64,000 nucleotides of DNA from Candidatus Defluviicoccus seviourii. GTDB lineage: Bacteria > Pseudomonadota > Alphaproteobacteria > Rhodospirillales > Defluviicoccaceae. Position numbers and translations under genes: made by a program. Of the stretch, positions 49,950 to 57,185 are shown piece by piece. Position 1 is the stretch's first letter; each line of letters opens with the position of its first letter. Location of the stretch: the NCBI GenBank assembly GCA_900609035.2, contig UXAT02000052.1, positions 62,001 through 126,000 of the forward strand. Reading direction: 5' to 3'. The notes under the pieces are model-generated. The model ran no database searches. It saw only the letters and a program-made list of their open reading frames with translations, and was not told where the DNA came from.

Positions 49950-51852
49950 GACGTTTTTTAGATATGTAGAAACTGAAGTCGCAGACGTTACCGATAACAC
50001 CGTCACAGTTTCTTTCTCATCCGAGTTTGCCTTTCTGCGCACCACACCAAAAGGTGAACGCTACTTTGAAGTGCTAGGGCATAACGACAAAGAAGTGGAC
50101 TTGAAAAGACTTAACAGCAACGCCCCATTTTTAATCCAGCACTCGAACAACCCATTACATCAGATTGGTGTAGTTGAAAGAGCTTGGATTGAAGACAGAA
50201 GAGGGCGAGCAATTATAAGATTTTCCAGCATTGATCTAGCGCAACAAATGATGCGAGATATTAAAGACGGAATTCGGACAGGTATTTCAGTAGGATATTT
50301 TGTTCGTAAAGTCGTACCCGATAACTCTACTGAACCACCGACGCTCCGGGTAACCAAGTGGGAACCTTTTGAAATTTCATTAGTTTCTACCCCTGTTGAC
50401 CCTACAGTTGGTACAAATAGATCTACTGAGTCGGATCATACACCCGAATTACTAAATACCAATACGGAGGCGAGATCTGAGCCTCGTCAACAAGACATAC
50501 AGGAGGAAAAAATTATGTCTGATACTGAAACTGAAATCACTACCCCAGCGGAAGTGCGTCAGGATCCTGCCCTTGAAATTGAACAGGCTCGTTCCCTCGC
50601 AATTGCCGAAAACAATACCAGAGTTGCCGATATTCTTGACCTAGGCACTCGCCACAATCGCATGAATATTGCTCGTGAGTTTATCCAGAACAACCGCTCG
50701 GTACATGAATTTCGTGCCGCCCTATTAGATGAGCTAGCAAAAAAGCCTGCACCTTCAACTTATATGGCAGCCCCAATTTTAACCCCGAAAGAAGCAAAAG
50801 AGTTCTCTTTTGCTCGTGCCATTAACGCACTTGTTAAAGGTAACCGTTCTTTAGCCGGCTATGAGTGGGAAGTTTCCGACGAACTCGAACGAGTCCAAGG
50901 GCGTTCCGCTAACGGGATGCGAGTTCCTTACGAAGTCATGTTTCGTGACACAGTAACAACAGGCCAAAGCGTAAGCGGAACTAATGTTGGCGCAGAATGG
51001 GCTCATAAAGTCTACTCCGGCAAGTTTATTGATGTTCTTCTTCCACAGCTTGCAGCAGGTCAGCTTGGAGTGGATGTGATTCAAGGCTCTGGTTCAAGCA
51101 TGATTATTGACGCTCAAACTTCTTCAACCACAGCTTACTGGGTTGGTGAAAACGAAAAAGTTACTGAATCTGCAATCGGGACTGATGACATTGAAATCTC
51201 ACCAAAGACTATCGGTGTCAAAGGGTCCATTTCCCGCAGAATGCTAAACACTGCCACTTCTGATATTGAAGCAAGACTACGTAATAATATGGCAAACGTC
51301 CTAGTTCGTGGTATAGACTACGCAATCTTTAACGGCACTAACGCCAATAACCAACCAAAAGGGTTGTTTACTTACACTGACACCAACGCTGTAACCTTCG
51401 GTGATGGTACTGACGGCGGCGCGCCAACTTACGCAAAACTACTCGAATTTGGCTTAAAACTAAGTCAGGCTAACGTTGATCTTACTGGATGTAAGTGGCT
51501 ATTAACACCGGAAGCATACACAAAGTTCCTACAAACACGCAAATTGTCTGACTCGACCGACTCAACTACACTTATTGGCGCAAGTGACACACTGTTAACT
51601 GGTTACCCGTTTGTTACATCTAACCAGGTTAAAAAGACGTTTAGTGTTGCGTCTACAACAGGCTTACATGGTGTTGCGTTCGGTGACTGGCGTAACATCG
51701 TCGTAGCACTATGGAGCGGCATCGATCTAAACGTAGATCCTTACACCGCTGGTGATGCTGGCGCTGTTGTGTTCCGTATCTTCCAAGACATGGGCATGGC
51801 TGTTACACGTCCAGCAGCATTTAGCGTAGCTAAAGACTTAATTATATCTTAA
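49942..51852 (+). CDS. Prohead protease-major capsid fusion frame (S78 protease plus HK97-fold capsid)
   Basis: A single 636-residue reading frame. Residues 1-165 are an S78-type prohead protease: H67 in LIQHSNNP, S116 in GISVGYF and E144 in EPFEISLVSTPVDP. A polar linker (about 165-195) leads into a scaffold-like helical segment and an HK97-fold capsid protein. An internal promoter motif (50452) and a strong ribosome site allow the capsid to be made separately from ATG 50515. The full-length product would be a minor protease-scaffold-capsid form. Confidence 0.87.
   Translation: MSETFFRYVETEVADVTDNTVTVSFSSEFAFLRTTPKGERYFEVLGHNDKEVDLKRLNSNAPFLIQHSNNPLHQIGVVERAWIEDRRGRAIIRFSSIDLAQQMMRDIKDGIRTGISVGYFVRKVVPDNSTEPPTLRVTKWEPFEISLVSTPVDPTVGTNRSTESDHTPELLNTNTEARSEPRQQDIQEEKIMSDTETEITTPAEVRQDPALEIEQARSLAIAENNTRVADILDLGTRHNRMNIAREFIQNNRSVHEFRAALLDELAKKPAPSTYMAAPILTPKEAKEFSFARAINALVKGNRSLAGYEWEVSDELERVQGRSANGMRVPYEVMFRDTVTTGQSVSGTNVGAEWAHKVYSGKFIDVLLPQLAAGQLGVDVIQGSGSSMIIDAQTSSTTAYWVGENEKVTESAIGTDDIEISPKTIGVKGSISRRMLNTATSDIEARLRNNMANVLVRGIDYAIFNGTNANNQPKGLFTYTDTNAVTFGDGTDGGAPTYAKLLEFGLKLSQANVDLTGCKWLLTPEAYTKFLQTRKLSDSTDSTTLIGASDTLLTGYPFVTSNQVKKTFSVASTTGLHGVAFGDWRNIVVALWSGIDLNVDPYTAGDAGAVVFRIFQDMGMAVTRPAAFSVAKDLIIS
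50452..50458 (+). promoter_or_regulatory. Late promoter motif CTAAATA inside the protease-capsid frame
   Basis: CTAAATAC lies in the linker between protease and capsid coding parts, 56 bp before ATG 50515, which has an AGGAGG site. It would boost the capsid protein over the protease without breaking the reading frame. Confidence 0.6.
50515..51852 (+). CDS. Major capsid protein (HK97 fold), internal start
   Basis: From ATG 50515, preceded by AGGAGG at eight bases, this is a 445-residue HK97-fold capsid protein. A helical N-terminal delta-like segment (about 1-110) precedes the capsid core. The core includes GTNVGAEWAHKVYSGKFIDVL, WVGENEKVTESAIG, KGSISRRMLNTATSDIEA and the C-terminal GLHGVAFGDWRNIVVALW. 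It is in frame with the upstream protease. Being made alone from its own late promoter fits the high copy number a capsid protein needs. Confidence 0.8.
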   Translation: MSDTETEITTPAEVRQDPALEIEQARSLAIAENNTRVADILDLGTRHNRMNIAREFIQNNRSVHEFRAALLDELAKKPAPSTYMAAPILTPKEAKEFSFARAINALVKGNRSLAGYEWEVSDELERVQGRSANGMRVPYEVMFRDTVTTGQSVSGTNVGAEWAHKVYSGKFIDVLLPQLAAGQLGVDVIQGSGSSMIIDAQTSSTTAYWVGENEKVTESAIGTDDIEISPKTIGVKGSISRRMLNTATSDIEARLRNNMANVLVRGIDYAIFNGTNANNQPKGLFTYTDTNAVTFGDGTDGGAPTYAKLLEFGLKLSQANVDLTGCKWLLTPEAYTKFLQTRKLSDSTDSTTLIGASDTLLTGYPFVTSNQVKKTFSVASTTGLHGVAFGDWRNIVVALWSGIDLNVDPYTAGDAGAVVFRIFQDMGMAVTRPAAFSVAKDLIIS

Positions 51853-51865
51853 GGACTTAAAGGGA

Positions 51866-51893
51866 AACAAGGGGTCTAAAAACCCCTTGTTTT
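51866..51893 (+). terminator. Rho-independent terminator after the capsid gene
   Basis: A perfect 10-bp stem (arms 51866-51875 and 51882-51891) with a 6-nt loop is followed by T residues. It would limit read-through from the strongly expressed capsid gene into the neck genes. Confidence 0.8.
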
Positions 51894-51901
51894 GACTGCA
51901 T

Positions 51902-52162
51902 ATGACAAACGACGACTTTATTCACGTTGAACACACAGAAACAATGCCCGTTCAGGCCTTGATCGCTAACTTCTGCGTTCCTTGCGGGCCGGTGGTAGAT
52001 GTTCAAGTGATGTGGCCAGCACCTTTCGCTTATTTCATCCCTGCGCACACATTTGATGAGTTAAAGTCTCGGGCACCGTCTCTTAAGGTATTAGGTACCG
52101 ATCGAGAAAAACCAAAACCAACCTCTGTTAAGAAAGGGAGGTCTACTCGTGCCCGATCTTAA
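51902..52162 (+). CDS. Phage protein of unknown function between capsid and neck genes
   Basis: An 86-residue protein beginning MTNDDFIHVEHTETMPVQAL, with a beta-rich middle and a basic tail. It starts just after the terminator and overlaps the next gene by 14 bp. Its place matches lambda FI (a DNA-packaging accessory), but I see no sequence match. Confidence 0.55.
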   Translation: MTNDDFIHVEHTETMPVQALIANFCVPCGPVVDVQVMWPAPFAYFIPAHTFDELKSRAPSLKVLGTDREKPKPTSVKKGRSTRARS

Positions 52163-52490
52163 TACTATATTATTGGCTGTTAGAACGGATTTTCCGGAAA
52201 CTGTGCGACCAGGGGTTACACTAGTTGCTAAGACACATAGAAAGCCCACGTTCGACCCAGTAACAGACGCAAATCATATTAAAGCATCAAATGTAACCGT
52301 CACTCGATCTACTTTCACCGAAAAGGCTATATCTAGTCCACGATTTAGCGATGTAGAGGTAGTTTTTTACACCACAGAATCGAGAGCAGAACCACAAGAT
52401 TTAGTTTGGGATAACCCACACCTGTATCGACTACATTTAGTAGAGCAAGTGGATTTAAATTATTATAAATGGTATGCCAAGAAGGTGTGA
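52149..52490 (+). CDS. Probable head-tail joining protein (lambda FII position)
   Basis: A 113-residue protein, close to the 117 residues of lambda FII and in the same gene position. The start is GTG 52149. The sequence is beta-rich and ends QVDLNYYKWYAKKV. No specific motif confirms the family, so the call rests on synteny and size. Confidence 0.5.
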   Translation: MPDLNTILLAVRTDFPETVRPGVTLVAKTHRKPTFDPVTDANHIKASNVTVTRSTFTEKAISSPRFSDVEVVFYTTESRAEPQDLVWDNPHLYRLHLVEQVDLNYYKWYAKKV

Positions 52491-52492
52491 TT

Positions 52493-52843
52493 ATGGGTGT
52501 AGTATCTAATCCTCTAAAAGACCTACAAGACTTGCTCGCTCGTGTTCAGGCAGGAACAAAACAAGTGTTCCATGAGTGGGGTGAGGACGTAACCAAAGAG
52601 CAAAAGGCAAGAGTGCCGGTAAAAACCGGCACTCTTCGAGACTCAATCAAGAAGACAAAATCCAACGTAGGCGTCACTTTTAGATTAGATACTAAAAAAG
52701 CCCCTTATGCAAAATTCGTAGAGTTTGGTATGAGGTCTAGAAAATATAAACACACACCGTTCTTTTACGGGCCGATCGAAGAAAAACAGAGTCAGCTTGA
52801 AGATGCCCTTCTAACACGTTTGTCTACAGAGGTGTCGAAGTGA
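52493..52843 (+). CDS. HK97-gp10-like tail completion / neck protein
   Basis: A 116-residue protein with the HK97 gp10 signature: KARVPVKTGTLRDSI followed by APYAKFVEFGMR. These proteins sit at the neck and help complete the tail. ATG 52493 follows the previous stop with an AAGGTG site, and the gene overlaps the next by 4 bp. It corresponds to lambda gpZ in position. Confidence 0.85.
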   Translation: MGVVSNPLKDLQDLLARVQAGTKQVFHEWGEDVTKEQKARVPVKTGTLRDSIKKTKSNVGVTFRLDTKKAPYAKFVEFGMRSRKYKHTPFFYGPIEEKQSQLEDALLTRLSTEVSK

Positions 52844-53220
52844 TTTTAGATCTTCTCTCACATATGAGTGACATGATTACAGATACACTCCCAGCCACTT
52901 CTGAAGTTTTTTTTGTAACCACACCGCCGGATGCGAGTTTCCCTTATGCGGTGATTCAGTACAATCAAACTCCAGACGACACCAAAACGAGTTACGGCCA
53001 CAAAATATTTTTTGAGATTCATTTGTGGTATAACTCATATGATATGTCTGCGATTGTTACTCAAGTAGAGGAATTACGGTCCGCTCTTCACGACACATAT
53101 TATACGTCTGGTGGTACTACACACTATTTGTCTGTAACAAGCACACACTTATTTGACGACCCGTCGGAGGACTTCCTCGTAAATCACGGCATTTTGAGAG
53201 TAACCGCCGCTAATGGCTAA
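52840..53220 (+). CDS. Tail terminator-like protein (DUF3168 / gpU position)
   Basis: A 126-residue protein. FPYAVIQYNQTPDDTKTSYGHK, the segment EIHLWYNSYDMSAIVTQVEELRS and LRVTAANG fit the DUF3168 tail-completion family, which fills the role of lambda gpU by capping the tail tube. It begins at GTG 52840 overlapping the previous gene, and its stop codon is part of the CTAAATA motif ahead of the tail-tube gene. Confidence 0.78.
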   Translation: MILDLLSHMSDMITDTLPATSEVFFVTTPPDASFPYAVIQYNQTPDDTKTSYGHKIFFEIHLWYNSYDMSAIVTQVEELRSALHDTYYTSGGTTHYLSVTSTHLFDDPSEDFLVNHGILRVTAANG

Positions 53221-53223
53221 ATA
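53217..53223 (+). promoter_or_regulatory. Late promoter motif CTAAATA ahead of the tail-tube gene
   Basis: CTAAATAC overlaps the stop of the terminator-like gene and lies 32 bp before the tail-tube start, which has an AGGAGG site. The tail tube is the most abundant tail protein, so an extra promoter here makes sense. Confidence 0.6.
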
Positions 53224-53255
53224 CATTATAACACGTAGTTCAGGAGGACTAGATT

Positions 53256-53657
53256 ATGGCAGGTAAAAGAGGAAAATTACTACTACTAAAAATGGCGGCT
53301 ACCTACAATGGCACTAGTTATACCACTGTAGCAGAGCTAAAAGCCACATCTATTTCTGTAGATAAGACATCAATTGATGTTACATCTAAAGATTCCGATG
53401 ACTGGAGAGAGGCAATCACCGGCACTAAGTCAGTAAAAATCACCGCCGATGGCAATCACACAGGAGATGCTACCCACGATGTGCTATGGGATGCTGCAAA
53501 TGCCGGCACACCTTGGGCAACCCAGTTAGTAGACGCATCCGGTAACACATATACCGGTAATTTTATCTACGAAAACTTCACTCTAAGTGGCAGCGACGAG
53601 GGCCTGGAGAGTTTTTCCGTAAGTCTAACTTCAACTGGTGAAATCGTAAAGGCGTAA
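53256..53657 (+). CDS. Major tail tube protein (TP901-1 type)
   Basis: A 133-residue protein of the TP901-1/GTA-type tail tube family: MAGKRGKLLLLKMA, TTVAELKATSISVDKTSIDVTS, DDWREAITGTKSVKITADG and the closing ESFSVSLTSTGEI. Hexameric rings stack into the tail tube, whose length the tape measure sets. It has its own late promoter motif and AGGAGG site. Confidence 0.9.
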   Translation: MAGKRGKLLLLKMAATYNGTSYTTVAELKATSISVDKTSIDVTSKDSDDWREAITGTKSVKITADGNHTGDATHDVLWDAANAGTPWATQLVDASGNTYTGNFIYENFTLSGSDEGLESFSVSLTSTGEIVKA

Positions 53658-53660
53658 CCT

Positions 53661-54241
53661 ATGATCAATGAAGATAGGGGAGAAGCTATAATCACGATCA
53701 ACGGGGTTGGTATTCCGTTAAAAATCGACATGGACCGATTGAAGCGATTGGAAAACAGTCTTGGTAAAAACCTGAGAGTGTTTTTTGCCACCCTCGTTAA
53801 CCCGATGCAGGGATTGTTATCTGACATTGTAACCGCAATTGCTGTCTGCCAATCTACTCCTGTGTATGATGAAATGGCCATCTACTATATGATTGTAGAC
53901 GACCTAAAGAGTGAACCCGAAGAAGATTTTTACCTTCGGGTTATGAAAGCTTTATTGCCTCTGTTTTTAGGAAAAAGTAATAAAGAACTCGAAGAAGAAT
54001 CTAAAAAAAAGTAACTGAAGATACAGAACCCCCTGAAGACTGGCTAGCACCACTTGCTGGCTTTGCTATGGGGGTTCTTTTTTGGTCTCCTAATCAGTTT
54101 TGGTCTTCAAGCCCCAGAGAACTAGTTTTAGCGATCGAGGGCTACAAACGGGCTAACACAATACCCGACAATGATAACACCCCCATCTTTACAGACCGAG
54201 AAAAAGACACACTGAAAGAGATGCGAGAAAAGTGGGGTTAG
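53661..54241 (+). CDS. Tail assembly chaperone pair, made by programmed -1 frameshift (G / GT)
   Basis: The first frame (53661-54014, 117 residues) ends ELEEESKKK. At 54005-54011 the heptamer A AAA AAG precedes the stop. A -1 slip there continues at 54011 as VTEDTEPPEDWLAPLAG... to a TAG at 54241, adding about 77 residues. No start codon serves the second frame alone. This is the arrangement of lambda G and GT, two chaperones that wrap the tape measure during tail assembly. Position between tail tube and tape measure agrees. Confidence 0.85.
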
Positions 54242-54254
54242 GTCAACCCATCGG

Positions 54255-54261
54255 CTAAATA
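54255..54261 (+). promoter_or_regulatory. Late promoter motif CTAAATA ahead of the tape measure gene
   Basis: CTAAATAC lies 22 bp before the TTG start of the tape measure gene, just after the frameshifted chaperone stop. Confidence 0.55.
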
Positions 54262-54283
54262 CAATATAATGGAGGGTTGACCT

Positions 54284-57175
54284 TTGTCGGATAAAGATTT
54301 CAGAGTTAAATTTACCGCTGACGACGCTAAGTTAGTAGCCGCTATCAATGCTTTAACGAAAGGTGGAGCTAAGATATCGGAGGCTATGAACTCGGCCGAT
54401 ACCGACAGCAAAAAAGCAATCAAATCCATTACCCAAGAAATCAATAAAATTCAGCGCTCCTTTAACACCTTAAAACCACCTGCGCAAATAGGCCCCTCTT
54501 TCTCTAAGATGGCAGGGGCGATGGGCGTTGGTGCCCTTGGTGCTATGGCCCTTTCAAAGGCTGTGGGGATGGTTTCAACAAAGTTCTCCGAAGCGTTCTC
54601 AAAGGCGGGTGAGTGGACAGATATGGCCGATGCTATTGGTATGTCGGTTCCTAAAATCCAGGTATTAGAGGCCACAGTCACTAAAGCGGGTGTGTCCTTT
54701 GAAAGGGTTGTGGCTTCGATGTTTCGTTTACAAAAAGCCACCCAAGAAGCACGAGAAGGTAGCACCGCCCAAGCGGAAGCGTTTAACAAACTCAACATCT
54801 CCGCTGAGCGACTGTCTGAACGGTCGATAGATGAGCAATTCACCACAGTAGTAGAAAGTCTTTCTACCATGGAGGATGCAACCGCTAGAAATGCATTAGC
54901 CATGGAACTGTTAGGCAAATCATGGGCAGAGATATCGAGAATCGCTCCAAATCTTAGCCAAAACCTCCAAGAAACCGATCGTCAATTAGAGGCTATGGGT
55001 ATCAAACTAACAGCCTTAGACGATAAAAACCTTCGAGAACTTGACGACGCCTTCGATATGTTCAACCAAACACTGCTGAACGGTGCGATGAAAGCAATTG
55101 CAGTAGTTGGCCCTGCCCTGATTGGGTTCCTGAAAGAGGCTGGCACCTGGATAGGCGCTTTGACAAAGGGCTGGGTTGAGTTCCAAGAAGCAATGGAACG
55201 GACAAACTCTATAGGTGAGCGACTTTCTGTCCTGGGAGGAAGCTACGGCAATAACCCTTCAACTAATGGCGAGTTTATCCAAAAACGACTTATGGAAGCC
55301 GGCTATACCGATCGCCAAGCGAGAGGAATCTCTGAGAGCCTTTATGATGAGTCTAAATTAGATCCTACAGCAGTTAACAAGGAGTCGGGGGCAACAGGTA
55401 TTGCACAGTGGCTCGGTCCTCGGCTTAAAGCACTTAAAGAGTTTGCAGACGGTCTTGGTAAATCTTACTTGAACCTCGACGTTCAAGTCAGGTTCATGAT
55501 CAAAGAACTAGAAACAACCGAAAAAGCCACAGCAGATAAAATTAGATCGATACGTGGTCCTGACGCGGGTGTTTATGATGATATCAAACGAATTCGAAAT
55601 GCCTGGACCGAAAGTTATGAGCGACCGGGTGAGCGTGCAATAGCTGCTAGAGAAAACGGCCCGCTTAAAGTCCCAGCAGTTCCCGCTACCCCTGATGTTT
55701 CAGGACAAAATCAAACCAAGGAAGAACGAGACCGGATAACTAAACTAGAAGAAGAAGTCAAAAGCAGGGCAAAACTACTATCAGCAATCACCCTTCAAGC
55801 GGAGCAAGAAGAGCTACTACTTAGAATCCAGCGAGAACAAGGTAAGGTAGCCGCAGACATTGAAAGAGTGCGCCTTCAGGCTATTGAAGCTGCGAAAAGT
55901 AAAGGGTTTACGGAGGGCAGCAAAGAGTTTGATGAGTTTGTTTCACAGTCAGTAAGGTTTGCTTCCGCAAGTCGAGCCTCAAAAGATCTTGAAGAAGAGG
56001 CAAAAATTGCTGAGAAGAGGGAGCAAATCTTTGCGTCAATTGCCGCTGAAATTGCCGCTCAAAAAGAGCTACTTGCTGCCGCCTTAGATGGCGGGTCAGT
56101 TGCGTATGAACAAGCCGCTGAAAGATTAGCAGCAGCAACAGAAGCCGCAAAAATCAGTAGAGATACTGGGATCCCCGTCGATCAAATTCAAGGATTACTA
56201 GGTCAAAAATCTAATTTAGAATCACTAACTTTGCGAGCACGAAATGTAGCAGACGGGCGACAATCCCTTCTTGAAGAAAACCAAAACTTAGAGTCATTAG
56301 CAACCGCCCTTGCTAAAAGTTCAGATGAGTATCAGAAACAACTTCGCTTGATCCAACTAACCGCTCAGGTTCGTAAAGAGATGGTAGGGGCAACCAACGA
56401 AGAGATTCAAGCGGAGGTAGCATCTCGCCAAGAATTAGTTGAGAAAAACGCCGAGTTAGAAAAACAAAACAATCTGGTTGCGACAAAAGCCTCTAATAAC
56501 CGCCCATATGCTGATATGGCTAACGAATATTTGGCTGGAACCACGGATATCCTAACAACGGCAGGTCAGTTTCAAGCATTGCAAGATGCTATTAGTGGAG
56601 CATCTGACGCACTCACAAACTTTGTCTTTACTGGTCAAGGGAACCTTCAAACATTTGCCCTCCAGTTTATCCAACAGATTACCGCTATGATTGTAAAGGC
56701 ACTTATATTCCGAGCCATAATGTCAGCTATTGGAATGGGTACTGGCTCGCCCGTAGCTGCTGCCGATGGTGGTGCCTTTACTACACCAACTGGTGCGCCT
56801 ATCGGTGGTAGTGTTGATCTAGCAGCAAAAGGAATGAGTTTCTTCGCTAATGGGGGGGTTGTTAACTCCCCGACACCTTTTAAGTTTGCTTCTGGGTCAG
56901 CAATGCGAACTGGCATCATGGGAGAAGCCGGCCCTGAAGCAATACTACCTCTAGGTAGAGATAGTCACGGGCGTCTAGGTGTTAGGTCGTCAGGACAACA
57001 AACTACGAATAACTTCTCCGTCGTAATAAACCCTCACCCTCAACAATCGCCCGCTGATGCAGAGAGACTAGGCCGCCAAGCAGCTGATGCACTAAAAGCA
57101 GAGATGGTTCGTACATTTACTGAACAGCAGAAGCGAGGAGTGAGATATGGTCCAGGTAGAACAATAACCGCTTAA
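54284..57175 (+). CDS. Tail tape measure protein with a lysozyme-like domain
   Basis: A 963-residue protein. Long helical stretches flank a Gly/Ala-rich hydrophobic part (about residues 68-110 and 830-860), as in TP901-type tape measures. Residues about 328-440 form a phage tail lysozyme: RGISESLYDESKLDPTAVN with the catalytic-type Glu and GATGIAQWLG. This domain should open peptidoglycan during DNA entry. Coiled coils fill 480-780. The C-terminus contains MGEAGPEAILPLGR, typical of tape measures. The start is TTG 54284 after GGAGGG. Confidence 0.9.
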   Translation: MSDKDFRVKFTADDAKLVAAINALTKGGAKISEAMNSADTDSKKAIKSITQEINKIQRSFNTLKPPAQIGPSFSKMAGAMGVGALGAMALSKAVGMVSTKFSEAFSKAGEWTDMADAIGMSVPKIQVLEATVTKAGVSFERVVASMFRLQKATQEAREGSTAQAEAFNKLNISAERLSERSIDEQFTTVVESLSTMEDATARNALAMELLGKSWAEISRIAPNLSQNLQETDRQLEAMGIKLTALDDKNLRELDDAFDMFNQTLLNGAMKAIAVVGPALIGFLKEAGTWIGALTKGWVEFQEAMERTNSIGERLSVLGGSYGNNPSTNGEFIQKRLMEAGYTDRQARGISESLYDESKLDPTAVNKESGATGIAQWLGPRLKALKEFADGLGKSYLNLDVQVRFMIKELETTEKATADKIRSIRGPDAGVYDDIKRIRNAWTESYERPGERAIAARENGPLKVPAVPATPDVSGQNQTKEERDRITKLEEEVKSRAKLLSAITLQAEQEELLLRIQREQGKVAADIERVRLQAIEAAKSKGFTEGSKEFDEFVSQSVRFASASRASKDLEEEAKIAEKREQIFASIAAEIAAQKELLAAALDGGSVAYEQAAERLAAATEAAKISRDTGIPVDQIQGLLGQKSNLESLTLRARNVADGRQSLLEENQNLESLATALAKSSDEYQKQLRLIQLTAQVRKEMVGATNEEIQAEVASRQELVEKNAELEKQNNLVATKASNNRPYADMANEYLAGTTDILTTAGQFQALQDAISGASDALTNFVFTGQGNLQTFALQFIQQITAMIVKALIFRAIMSAIGMGTGSPVAAADGGAFTTPTGAPIGGSVDLAAKGMSFFANGGVVNSPTPFKFASGSAMRTGIMGEAGPEAILPLGRDSHGRLGVRSSGQQTTNNFSVVINPHPQQSPADAERLGRQAADALKAEMVRTFTEQQKRGVRYGPGRTITA

Positions 57176-57185
57176 GAGGTTTTAA

